Source: Haplosporangium gracile
Lineage: Eukaryota > Mortierellomycota > Mortierellomycetes > Mortierellales > Mortierellaceae
Reading direction: 5' to 3'
Length of the DNA stretch: 60,725 nt
NCBI GenBank assembly: GCA_015499985.1
Contig: JAAAUF010000129.1
Coordinates: forward strand, 1 to 60,725
Below, in pieces: positions 38,281 through 48,712 of this stretch; position 1 is the stretch's first letter, and each line of letters begins with the position of its first letter. The notes beneath the pieces were generated by a model, which saw nothing but the letters and a program-made list of their open reading frames with translations, ran no database searches and was not told where the DNA came from. Position numbers and translations under genes: made by a program.

Positions 38281-39055
38281 ATGTCAAACCCACTCCTCGA
38301 CCTGTCCTCCAAGGACGAACTCATCAGTGAGTCACCTTCGACTATTATTTTCTCCAAAGGAGGCGCAGCTACGTATCGCAGACACACCATGACGAATGAA
38401 CAGAAAACTAATCGACTCTTGGCCCTGTTGTAACCTCTTCAACATCTAGGCAGTCTCTTGACTGGGAACAAGCCTTCGGTCTCCAAGGAAACCCCTGTGG
38501 GTGAACGCAAAACTTTCAAGGTCAAATCAGATCGTATGTCATCTTTGCTATTCTACCAGTCACCAACACTTGGTAAACATAGAGACTTGGCCCTCATAAC
38601 CCATAGTTCATAGTACTAATGCCATTTCTTTTCTCTCATATGTAGTGCTTTCAAGACTGGAAGACTTTTTACCCAGGATCAAGGAAGCTAATGCTCAGCT
38701 GGACCAACAGCTGAAGGCTGATCCCAAGGCTGTCGATATCGAGAATGTCGACGACGAGAGTGGCGAACAGTACATCGAAATGGACCTTGGATTGGGCGTA
38801 TTCGACCTCAAGAAGGATGTAAAAGAAGAAGACATTATCATCAACCCAAGCGAATTGAAGAAGGCAGCAGAGACGGCAACAACGACCAAAAAACCAACTA
38901 TTGTCATGATGGACACAGACAAAAATCAGGATTATATGGACGAAGACTCTTCTGACAGCGACCAGGAGGAGTCGGGAAGTTCGCATGAGGAGAAGAAGAA
39001 CAAAATACCCGCTCGCTATTCCTCGTCTGACGAGGACGTTGTCATGTCATCATAA
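38281..39055 (+). CDS. NOPCHAP1: NOPCHAP1 homologue (NOP protein chaperone, box C/D snoRNP assembly)
   Basis: Three exons: 38281-38326, 38450-38533 and 38646-39055, giving 179 residues. The core reads SRLEDFLPRIKEANAQL, then VDIENVDDESGEQYIEMDLGLGVFDL, matching the small conserved domain of human C12orf45/NOPCHAP1 (LxxLKxFLPQ...ANexL and IENID...iqMDvaLfE). This protein links NOP58 to the R2TP (RUVBL1/2) chaperone for box C/D snoRNP assembly. The C-terminal 80 residues are acidic and Ser-rich (EDSSDSDQEESGSS), likely disordered and a CK2 substrate. The gene is divergent from SerRS and convergent with COX18. Its AATAAA at 39155-39160 lies 14 bp from the COX18 stop. Confidence 0.8.
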
Positions 39056-39173
39056 ATCTCGCTACTTACGCCCCACACTCAACACCCAATTTGCATATCT
39101 GGAGGACCCCAACACTTTCTTTGAGTAAAACAGATCATATTGTACACTATTAGTAATAAAAACGCTGCATCAT

Positions 39174-40443
39174 CTATACGGACTCTTTTTTTGGCAGAGG
39201 AGGAAGTTTGAGCCACTGGCGAATTGCAGGCATACGGAAGGCAATGTTTTGGAAGACGCTGTATGAGCCCGAAGATAACCAATACAGGCAGATGGCCTAG
39301 TCAAGAGTAGCAAATCAATATGTTAGATGCGCGTAGTTTTGAACAAAACGGATACTCGACTCTACTATTCACCCTATCGCTGATCTTTACCATGGGCGCT
39401 TCGTGAGCAATGGGGATCATACTAATAGAGAGCGCGCGGAAGACATTGCGGAAGATGACTTGGTTGCGGGTAGGTGTCTTACTCATCATTAGTCCGTTCA
39501 ACTAAAGGTTTAATTGGATCGATCGGCCAATGTTAGCACTTGCGGAACAAACACATAAACTTTGATATCCTGAAATAAATTATTGAGGGCTTACTTCGAC
39601 GTTCAACAAGTTTGTTGCACCAACGGCGATGGGCATGATCCAGGTAGGATCGGCAGCAGCCAGGTCTGTGAACCACATTGTGCCTCCTTCTGCGAACCCT
39701 GGCTCAATCGGAAGATTGGATCCTCCAAGGAATGGGAGAGGGTATCCTGCCATGCCTCGGATGGTGAGTGAGACCGTGATAAAGAGGGGGATTTGAACCC
39801 AGGGCAACATGAAGCTGATGCGTGGGTTGCATCTGTTGGCGGAGTAGAGTTCCTTGACTTTAGCCCGATAAGCGTCCTGAATCTCTGCGTTGAAAGTAGC
39901 ATAGTCTCGTCCTTTAATTTTGTGATCGATTCCGACGCTCGTCTTTAGTGTCTGAAGCCATGCTTGGAGAACTGGCGTCAACTCCATCATCCTGCCGACA
40001 GCTCGTTGTTGATAGATCGCCACAGGAGTCGTAATGGCTGTCCTGAGGAGAAAGGTCGCGCAAAAGATTGTGGCCCACCAAGGAAGTCCTGTTGAATGAA
40101 TGCCTTCGAGGATATAGTGGGTACCGACAAGTATCATGTTGGCCTGTGATGGTTCCTGAAGAAGAGCAGCTGCCGCCGCGTTCAGATCAACTGAATCGGT
40201 GATAGAGTCTAATGAGGAGGCTGAATTCGTGGAAACTGGCGAGCTGTCATGTCCTGAACGGAGTGAGCTTGAAACTGAAAAACTCCTAATAAAAGTGCTT
40301 GGGATGGTGCCCCTTGTTGTTGTCCGTGATACGATAGTCGAGTTCCATGATGGTGTTGCTGTCCTTGGCGCAAGTGTCGCACCCCAGAGCGGGGACTTTG
40401 TCCCTGCTCTGATTGCCGTCCTTGATGCGCGTGCTGTCCACAT
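39174..40443 (-). CDS. COX18: COX18, mitochondrial inner-membrane insertase of the Oxa1 family
   Basis: Exports the C-terminal domain of Cox2 across the mitochondrial inner membrane during cytochrome oxidase assembly. Three exons on the minus strand: 40443-39595, 39501-39391 and 39296-39174, giving 360 residues. The first ~60 residues are Arg/Ser/Thr-rich without acids, a mitochondrial presequence. TGLPWWATIFCATFLLRTAITTP, then WVQIPLFITVSLTIRGMAGY, the soluble turn MWFTDLAAADPTWIMPIAVG, then LSISMIPIAHEAPM and ICLYWLSSGSYSVFQN are the successive membrane segments of the YidC/Oxa1/Alb3 fold. The short C-terminus lacking the ribosome-binding tail, and the GLPWWA motif, favour COX18 over OXA1. 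Confidence 0.87.
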
Positions 40444-40688
40444 GGGCCGGAACGGGTAGAAAGTTGTTCAGCTTTTCAGAAAGCGGGAATCTCCTTTTGT
40501 CTTTTGACGGTTGGTTGCATGGCTTTAGCAGAAGCGAGTCACAATCTCAAAAAACATGATTCGTATTTGATCACTTTTTTTTTGCTTCTCTTCTCTCATC
40601 AATCCAACACGCGCGTCGTGGACACCAGCAACGACCGCTCCTTTTTCATCTACGGCAAAACACGACCTTGATCATCGACACTCCCCCA
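40444..40688. promoter_or_regulatory. 245-bp bidirectional promoter, COX18 / NUP107
   Basis: All sequence between divergent start codons. A T run at about 40577-40585 and a CT-rich patch (40588-40600) face the plus-strand gene. No TATA box. Confidence 0.45.
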
Positions 40689-43600
40689 ATGTCCTTTGCC
40701 GGAATCTCCTCATTGTCTAACCAAGGCTTTGGTAACCTTGCAACTCCATCCTTCGCCTCTCCCGCCTTCAACAGACAACCAAACAAAGTCAACAACGATG
40801 TGGACATGGGCAGGTAAGGGCTCTTCCTCTATCACGAACCCGACCGGCACACTCTTCGGGGACACTCATAACTACAAGGAAAAAAACGCGCATTTAACAC
40901 GCATTTTAATACCTATAATAGTCAGCAGTCAGAGCGCTTCCAGGAACATAGTGACTCAGGAGTAGAATACCAAAAGTTTGCACGGCTTCTGGAGGCGTTA
41001 CAACGGCAAAGCAAGGGAGAGGGTGCCGATACACAGCTCGACATTGCGCGCATTCTTCCAGAGTTTGATACATTGTGCTCCACAAGGTATCCATCATTGA
41101 TATTGTGATCTGACAGCACGTGAAGGCTCGTTTCTTTTCAACAGAAAAAACATTACACGTAATGTCTGACAAGGCTGTGTACTTTGTATTTTGACCTGTT
41201 GTTAGGGCTCAACAATTCGAACGTCGCAAGAATGCTGGAGCAGGATTTCAGGTGTCGAGCACAGAGGAAGAACACAAGTTGTGGGAGTCAGAGAGTCACA
41301 CATGGCTGCTGCTGGAGACCCTCTTTAGGTAGGCATCAGGAAAGGCTTTATTGAGATCAGGACCATACGTTCAGAGACGATTGATCATTTTGGACACTAC
41401 TAACATTTTCGCTTTTTGTTCTCTTGTAGCGCATTCGAGCGACAGAAGCCATTTGTAGACAAGGGAGCAGAGGCACTGGAATGGTCCGATCTCGACCTTA
41501 TTGAACATTTGCACAGCACAGACAGTAACTTCAAGCATCACTCTGTACGTTAGGACGATAATTTTACTACAGGAAACGTTTATCAAGAAAGATTACGCAT
41601 GTAAAAGCAATGGACTCACGGAAAACCATTTATGTTATCGTAATAGGCAGTAAAATCTTGGCTCGAGGTTATTGCCCTACCCAGCAACCCTCGTGTTGGC
41701 GTCAAGAGGATTTCTCCTTCAGCCAAACCAGCCAGTGCGTTCTTTTCTCAACCTGCCATCACAACCACTCAAACCAACTACCAGGATCCTGACGCCACAA
41801 CACGGAACGGAATCAAGCTTGATGAATACAATCAACGTGTCGAACACGACCTGCTTCAGGCCGTTTGGGAATATATCCGTCGGGGACAAGTACAGAAAGC
41901 AAAGGATGCATGCGAGAAGGCGGGCGAACCATGGCGGGCGGAGAGTATTTCTGGTGGAGACCTGTACTCAGTTTCTACTGCTTTTACCGACCCACAATAC
42001 GATCGGGAAGAAGGACCTATTGGCAACAAGACACGGGGGCTCTGGAAGGGAACGTGCTATGCTCTTGCCAAGGAAACGACGGCAGATCAGTACGAAAGGG
42101 CGATTTATGGAGCTCTTTGTGGAGACATTCCCTCGGTATGCGGCACACATGCTGAACTGTTGACACAGCGAGATATTCAATTTCACGAACTCATCTAGCA
42201 ACGACATTACGGATGATTTATTCTTCTAGGTGCTCCCTGTCTGCTCAAGCTGGGAAGATCATGCATGGGTTCGATACAACGCTTTGGTGGAGAGCATGGT
42301 TGAGAGTCGCCTGTCACAGTTCAACCGTGGTGGACCCTCAAAGGCCCTTCCCATCCCTACGACGACGGTCAGCAGTGCCAAGGACATCTTTGACAGCATT
42401 AACAACAGCGACGACCAGCAGCTGAGGTATTCCCTACAAACGCCATATTTTAACTTGAACCGCCATCATTCATCGACGAATACGAAGTCTAACTTTGGCT
42501 GCCTATTGTTGCACATTAGGAATGACTCGAAGGACATGTTCAAAATTATTCAGACAAGTATCATTCTTGGACAAACGGATCAGATGCTCACAAACATGGC
42601 CAGGGAAGCAAGATCGGCGTGCAAGGCCGGTGCTCCTCTTCGCCCTCATATGCTCCGCTTCATGGCACATTTTGTTCTTCTTTTGCGCTCCAAGAAGTCC
42701 AACGTTCCCAAGGCTGATGGTGACTTTTTCATCAAGAGCTATGTCGACCTTTTGATCTCCAAGCAGCTGGTAAGAAAGATTACTAAAGCCACGTAGCTAG
42801 TAACAAATTAAGTCAAGTCGAGATGTTGCGGCATCTAACAAAAGCTTGTTGTATGTCTTTAAATGTAGTACGATATTGCGCCTCTTTACGCTTCGTTCCT
42901 GCCTCGCCAGCTCCAAATTGAGACATGCTCCTCCTATCTTAAGAGTAAGTGCACCTGTTTTATGAGGCTAATATGATGCGAATCACGCGAATGGGCAAAG
43001 ATTCACAGTGAGTTATGTCTTGTTTGTGTACTTATAGCGATCGACGGCTCAAAGAAGGAACGCTTGGGATACCTTGCAAATATTCGCAAGTACGGACTGG
43101 ATCTGCACTCAATCTTGACCGCAACTGTGGATGACCTTTTGGAGAAGAGCAGCTCCGTTTCTGTAAGCTTACTGTTACATGGATTACAGATATCATGCAC
43201 GCAACAAATTACCTGCATAATGTTACTGACACTAACCGCTACTCTATTTAATACACATTAACAGGAGGACGAGGATATCGAGACTGGTGTCATACAGAGC
43301 ATCTCAGTGTCTACTACAGCACGAGAGGCTGCTCAAATCAAGTCACTGGAGTGGTTAACTTTCGAAACGCCCCAGTACTTGGAGTGCCTCTTTAGGAGCA
43401 ATCGCTTGATCCGCCAATATCTTGGTAAGATTTTTTTCCTTTTGTTTTAGACGTTGCTAAGTTGCAATAATAAGCGATGGTACTAATACGTCTATGGCCA
43501 ATTGATACGCGCCTACTAGCTAATGGTCGCTTGAATGCCGCCTATGCTCTTTATACATCTCTTCCTTTGGACATTGCCGAGTCTGGCCCCATGGGTACCA

Positions 43601-44212
43601 TGCCAACATCTCTTAGACGAGAACATACGTACTATGGCGGCTTGTTCACAGCACGGAGGGCGCTGGAAAAGTGGAGAAGCGAGCTGGAAATCAAGCCAAG
43701 CAAAGAAGATACACGCATGGCAGCGTGGAAATGGGATGTTGAGATGAAGGAGCTTGTATCAGCTACATCTACTGAACTGGAAGACCTATTGAGGTCCAAA
43801 TGGCTCTTTGGTTGCATTCTGCCCAAAGGTAAGCATCGTTGTAAGGATGTAACATTTACTGTGAATAAGTGTTTGTTGGTTTATTACTGCAGTGGTACTA
43901 ACTTTTGTTTGCGCTACATTTTTCTTCTTCGTAGACAATGTCAGAGCACATGAACTGCGGAAACTTCGCCAGATCTATCTCTCGGAGATCGCGCTGAACT
44001 TGCATGAGGTGTACTTCCAGAGTCGAGATGTGATCCCTGCCAACTTGGAAAAGTCGGTCGAGATGGCCAACCTCATTGCAGCTGAACGTGGCGAAGAGAC
44101 TCCTCTGCACAAGGAGCTGCAGGACAATGGTCGACTTCAGGAGCTGTTAGAGCAGATCCGCCTCTCTTCTCTGGAATTGATCAACTTGGGCAGATCTCCT
44201 TTTGCATACTAA
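40689..44212 (+). CDS. NUP84: Nucleoporin NUP107/NUP84 (Y-complex)
   Basis: Scaffold nucleoporin of the Nup107-160 (Nup84) Y-complex of the nuclear pore. Twelve exons: 40689-40813, 40922-41086, 41206-41328, 41430-41544, 41647-42135, 42230-42426, 42520-42769, 42869-42944, 43038-43162, 43265-43424, 43520-43828 and 43935-44212, giving 803 residues; every phase agrees. The protein is all-helical. VLPVCSSWEDHAWVRYNALVES is the diagnostic Nup84/Nup107 signature (C.sWeDylWa...a.ve...), followed by FMAHFVLLLR and DIAPLYASFLP. HTWLLLETLF near the N-terminus and NGRLNAAYALYTSLP near the C-terminus also fit. The first 41 residues are Gly/Phe/Ser-rich but carry no clear FG repeats. A frame in this exon (VEYQKFARLLEAL) begins the helical domain. 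Confidence 0.92.
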
Positions 44213-44404
44213 TACACAGAAGGAGTCGTTGCAACACAACGATTAGCGCAAGTAGGAAAAGCTACGAGTCGATCAAACATTAAAAAAGGCATTGCCAGAG
44301 TGAACAAAAGTAATGAGAAAACTAAAATTTATTTGCTAATGGTTTTGAGACAACTCATGGTATATTAAAGAAAAGGAGGGGGAAGGGGGGGGAGTCTCTT
44401 GTAA
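44213..44404. other. Convergent 3' region, NUP107 / MFS
   Basis: 192 bp between convergent stops, A/G-rich near the MFS stop; no coding signal. Confidence 0.5.
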
Positions 44405-46042
44405 TTAGACGGCAGGCTGGCACAGGGTGATGGCGTTCAATTCCTCGGCGGCTTTACGCTCAGCCTTGATCAACATGACATCGGCCAACATCATCTGGCG
44501 CTCTTCCTCCTCGCGCTCGTACATGGCGATGTCCTCCATCTTTTGCTTGCGGGAGCCCATCCACATGATCATGATGGGGACAAAGAAAAACAAAATACAG
44601 GCGGTGGTAATACAGTTCCATTTGAATCCGTGGTGCTGGTAGATGTATCCTGCGATAATGGGACCGATCAACATTCCAAAGCTGAAGGCCATGTTGAAAA
44701 TCGCAAAGGCGCGGGCATAGGCGGCGCTGTCGCCCGTGCGACGGACCACGGCCGAGATCTCACCAAGGATGGGAGCGATGAAACTGGAGGTGGCAAGGCC
44801 GATTCCGACAAGGTTGAGGACGATGCCCCAGAGGGGCTTGTTCTCGATGGAGAGGATGAGCATGAAGCAGGCGCAGATGATGACGGCGGTGCTGCAGAGG
44901 ATCTTGGCGCCGTAGCGGTCTGAGACCCAGCCAGCTAAGGGGGAAACGATGGTGGGCAAGGTGAAGGCGATGAAGACAAGACCGATTTGACCCTCGGTCA
45001 TTCCGAAGCGGTCGCGGAGGTAGAAGGGTAAAGTTGGCTCAAGAGAGGAGAGGTCGAAAGCTTCCATAGTGGTAACGGTGACGGCGGCGATCATGCGCTT
45101 GGTGGTGATGATCTGCCAAAGGGATGTATTGACGGTGGCCTTGTATTCAATTCCCTTAGCACGGGCACGCTCACGGAGCTCGGCATCAAACTCGCGCAGC
45201 TCCAGGACTTCGTCGGCACGGACCTCGATCAAGCAGCCCAGGGCGACCATGACCAGGAGAATAAAGGCGATACAGAAGTAGAAGGGAGCACGCTCACCGT
45301 AGGCATCGTGGAGAAGGCCACCGATGGGAGGGCCACCAAGCATACCCATCGTATGACCGATCAAGGACTTGCCCATCTGGATACCCATCTCGCTGGCGGG
45401 GAACGAGTCCGTCATCAAAGCAAGACCTAAAGTCCAGACGGCACCACCCGAGACACCCTGGAAGAAACGGGCAATGATCAAGAGCCAGTAGACCTTGGCA
45501 AACATGAAGATGATGGTCGAGATGAGAAGGCCCGTAAGACCAATCATCATGGGCAACCGACGAGAGGCCATCTTGTCCGACATCATTCCAAAGATAGGCG
45601 AGGCTGACATGATACCGGCAGCGTAGACGGCCACGAGGACTCCGGTCTTTGTCGAGTCACCGCCCATGTGTTCGATGATGGAGGGCATGATGGGGATGAT
45701 GATGCCGTAGCTGACCATGTCGGTGAAGAGGGTCAGAAGGATGGTCAGGGTGATGTAGTGTTTGTGGGTGCGCAGACCGTAGAGGAATGGCTTCTTGCCG
45801 ACATCCAAGAGCGGGGCCTGAACGATAGGAATGGCGGTATCCTTCTCGAGGGCACTTGAGTCCTGGAAATCGGTCTCGGTGAGCTCCTGCTTGTAATTGG
45901 GGGTGGCAGCAACGACTGCGGAGGAAGAGTCTAACTCATATTTGTAGTTGTCGTTGTTGTTGATTGGGCTAGATGCGTGATCTGCGTCGCAAGGGTTGCT
46001 TGCGGAAAGATTTACGGCATTACCATTAGCGACTGGTTGCAT
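44405..46042 (-). CDS. Major facilitator superfamily drug:H+ antiporter-like transporter (DHA1/VMAT-like), intronless
   Basis: Single open frame of 545 residues. A polar, likely cytosolic N-terminus of about 90 residues (rich in Asn, Ser, Asp) is followed by 12 hydrophobic segments. The first reads TILLTLFTDMVSYGIIIPIMP, the DHA1/vesicular-amine style TM1. Motif A between TM2 and TM3 is GMMSDKMASRRLPMM. TM4-5 carry RFFQGVSGGAVWTLGLALMTD and GPPIGGLLHDAYGERAPFY, the antiporter motif C area. The central loop is about 45 residues, Glu/Arg-rich. A second motif-A-like GWVSDRYGAK follows TM8. Substrate cannot be told from sequence. It lacks introns while most neighbours have three or more. Start at 46042 gives the longest frame and follows a CT-rich leader on its strand. 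Confidence 0.9.
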   Translation of the reverse strand: MQPVANGNAVNLSASNPCDADHASSPINNNDNYKYELDSSSAVVAATPNYKQELTETDFQDSSALEKDTAIPIVQAPLLDVGKKPFLYGLRTHKHYITLTILLTLFTDMVSYGIIIPIMPSIIEHMGGDSTKTGVLVAVYAAGIMSASPIFGMMSDKMASRRLPMMIGLTGLLISTIIFMFAKVYWLLIIARFFQGVSGGAVWTLGLALMTDSFPASEMGIQMGKSLIGHTMGMLGGPPIGGLLHDAYGERAPFYFCIAFILLVMVALGCLIEVRADEVLELREFDAELRERARAKGIEYKATVNTSLWQIITTKRMIAAVTVTTMEAFDLSSLEPTLPFYLRDRFGMTEGQIGLVFIAFTLPTIVSPLAGWVSDRYGAKILCSTAVIICACFMLILSIENKPLWGIVLNLVGIGLATSSFIAPILGEISAVVRRTGDSAAYARAFAIFNMAFSFGMLIGPIIAGYIYQHHGFKWNCITTACILFFFVPIMIMWMGSRKQKMEDIAMYEREEEERQMMLADVMLIKAERKAAEELNAITLCQPAV

Positions 46043-47539
46043 ATGATGTGTTGAGGAAGGGAGAAGTAAAGGGGACGTTGTTGAATTAAGGGAGATAATG
46101 GATGCGGATGAGGGTGCTTTCCATTACTGTGGGGAGTGCAGAGAGGGGATGGAGGAGGTGAGCCGAGTTGTGGGTGAGGAAGAAAGCGAAGAGGGGAGAA
46201 AAAAAAAGAAGAAAACAAGGGACAGTTCGAGTTCATTTTATAGGCTTTCATTAGGGAGAGAATATTCCCAGTGGGTGCAAACATCTAACGATGGTGCTTT
46301 GTCTCACACCATGTCGGAGAGAGAGAGAGAGAAGAGGGGAGGGTAGAGCGGACTTTTTTGGTAATTTTTTTACTTTTTATCGATTATCCCCTGGGTTCAA
46401 ATTGACCCGATAGGCGACAATGATAGACAATGACAAAAGAGGACCAGCCTACTTTAGTCATGTCGAGTGCATTGGCGCCTTCAATGACGACCAAAACAAG
46501 CTGGATAGGGGTGGGATGGTGCCTGATTTGAGGGCTACAATGAGGACTACAACGAATTGACGTTTGTTAAACTGATCACATTAAGAAAAAACTACTCTGA
46601 CTGATTGACTCACTTGAAATGAACGTGATAGTTTTTTTTTTCTCTATTTGAAAAGTCATTCCCTGCGACAATTTTCGGNNNNNNNNNNGCAGTCTATCAG
46701 GTCAAAAGCATAAAACCATCAAAAGTGGGACACTCATTCGGTAACGATTTTTACGTTAAGATACCATCTGCATCCATTTTTTAGTAATGAGTTGTCTCAT
46801 TTCGCCGTTCAAACGTCTATCACATCTCGTAGGCTTCGTCTACAATGCTAGAAAAAAAAACAAAAAGGACGTCCAAAATGGCCGTCCTTATCCGTCTTTT
46901 CTGACAAATCGACAATTTGTTTAAAAACGATGATGACCCTCGCGTCGTCGTTTTTTCGTTAAAGGCGAAAGTGAAGGTGATAGAAAAAAAAGTAAAACCA
47001 ATGCCCTTTCTTTCCTTCCCCGGAAAAAGGGAGAATAGATCGGGAGACTGCAGATAGACAACTGCAAAGTACTGCAGCGGAAAGAGAAAGGATAGGCTCA
47101 TCAACCAAACCATGGACGTCTGTTCGTTCATTGGGGTCCCGAAAAAAAAATAAGACATGTACTTGTGCTACAGAAAAAAAAAAAAAAGTGAAATCGATAC
47201 CGCATATGGTGGGGTATTTGACATAAAAATGCTCATTGAAGATTTCTTTTCTGGGGCGGTTGGAAAATTGGACACCGCAGAAAACTCAGGTGACGATCCC
47301 GGAAATTTTTTTTGTTTTTTTGTGAGATCTCAGGTGACGTCTTCCTTCTCTTCCTGTGTACAAGAAACATGGTCCGTGCGGATCAGTTATTATGAAATAT
47401 AAAAAAAAAGGTTAAACTATCAAGTTCAGGTCCAGGAGGAAATCAATGATTGCTTTTTTTATTTTTGACCAGCCGTTACTACATACTGTATTCGCGTATG
47501 ATCAAGAAACAAATGAGTGGTATGTGAACATTATTGCTC
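46043..47539. other. 1.5-kb intergenic region with assembly gap
   Basis: The MFS leader is purine-rich on the plus strand (46130-46225), with a GA repeat at 46317-46332. Ten N at 46679-46688. A weak inverted repeat is centred near 46763. A minus-strand frame 46820-47158 (112 codons) and a plus-strand frame from 47157 (81 codons) have no recognisable features. No gene supported. Confidence 0.5.
46679..46688. other. Assembly gap (10 N)
   Basis: Ten N in the intergenic region between MFS and ATX1, likely a fixed-length scaffold gap; its neighbours are A/T-rich. Confidence 0.98.
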
Positions 47540-48052
47540 TCACTGCTCAGCAACCTTGGCGGTCTTGCCGGTCTCTTGGATCGCAGCCAAGATCTCGGAC
47601 TAATGAATGGAGCAAAAAAAAAAAAAAAAAACGCAAATTGTAAGTCTTTGGCCGCTTAAAAGACATATATCAAATACATGAAAAAGCAAAAATAAAAAGA
47701 GGTACTTGCCTCAGAAAGCGTGGCAGACTCGACGCTGACCTTCTGAGTCTCGAGGGAGACATCAAACTTGTCGATACCTGTATAGTGTACGTGGTGGAAA
47801 TTGTTAGTATCTGGTTGACTTCGACTGATAGAAAGCATGTATATATGAAGACATAGGACTTGAATAGGCACCTTCGAGCTTGGCCAAGGCCTTGGTGACA
47901 GCGCCGCTGCATCCGCCGCAGGACATAATAACGTCGTATTTGTATTGCTATTTGGTATAAGTACGTCAAAAAATAGGTAGTTAGATATATGAATGCCAAG
48001 TGAAGTGCGCTCTGTAATGTGCTATGGTTAATGCATAAGATCTTACAGTCAT
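47540..48052 (-). CDS. ATX1: Copper metallochaperone ATX1
   Basis: Cytosolic copper chaperone that hands Cu(I) to the Golgi P-type ATPase (Ccc2/ATP7). Four exons on the minus strand: 48052-48047 (ATGACT only), 47947-47872, 47777-47710 and 47599-47540, giving 69 residues, the standard HMA-domain size. The metal site is MSCGGC at 10-15 (MxCxxC). The C-terminal ILAAIQETGKTAK carries the conserved loop Lys of ATX1 (KTG-type). The donor of intron 3 reads GAG|GCAAGT, a GC-AG splice site; the only nearby GT (2 bases on) breaks the frame. Exon 1 codes for two residues only. It is divergent from the nucleoside hydrolase. Confidence 0.92.
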
Positions 48053-48712
48053 AATGGTGCAAGTGAGGGTGTTGGTAGTTTGTGAAGGATTGAGTGAGTT
48101 TGCTTTTGGTGGTTGTGTCGCTGTGCTGGATCGAGACGAAGAAGGATAATGAAAAAGCGAAGATTAGGAGGAGCCCCCTTTTTATTCTTTTTTTCAGATC
48201 TGTCAAAAGTCGAATTTGCAAAAAGCCTCACTTTGTTGTTTACAAAAACCCTCATTATGCTCGGTAAACAGAAGCGCTCGGTAATTCTCTGGTTCATAAA
48301 ATCGCGCTTGGTTGGCGACATTAGTATACGTTGAATGGTGCGCAGACGCATTTGTGACACAAACATACATGTTTTTTATAGTTGGTCATAAGTGGTAGAA
48401 CTCACTAGAGCTTCTTCTTTCACCCAATGCTCAGTGAGCCGGTGAGAGTGAGAGAGCAAGAGAGAGCGTTGGCTAGGCAGTAAGCAACGCGTCTTGTTTT
48501 ACCTACAAGTCTGCAGTTACATGTTCTCTCGTGCCCCTGCAGGTCCGAGACCTGGCATGGACTTGGAACCCTTAAGAATGAATCTTGTTAATTTAAAACT
48601 GGATCACTTTTCCCCGCATAAACTCCTCCGATTGGACACGCCTTTCTTCTTTTGTCCGTTTGCCTCTCTTTTTTCTCTCACACTCCACCAACCAACCTCA
48701 CCTCAACACACA
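48053..48712. promoter_or_regulatory. Divergent promoter region, ATX1 / nucleoside hydrolase
   Basis: 660 bp. The plus-strand gene has a CT-rich leader from about 48640. No TATA box or recognisable metal-response element stood out. Confidence 0.4.

Noticed and set aside
44543..44923. 126-codon plus-strand frame opposite the MFS gene
   Set aside because: Asp/Gly-rich antisense shadow of membrane helices.
46385..46415. GGTTCAAATTGACCC resembling a tRNA B box
   Set aside because: No A box or cloverleaf can be built around it on either strand.
46820..47158. 112-codon minus-strand frame
   Set aside because: Phe/Ser/Thr-rich, no homology I recognise, no promoter layout, lies in A/T-rich intergenic sequence.
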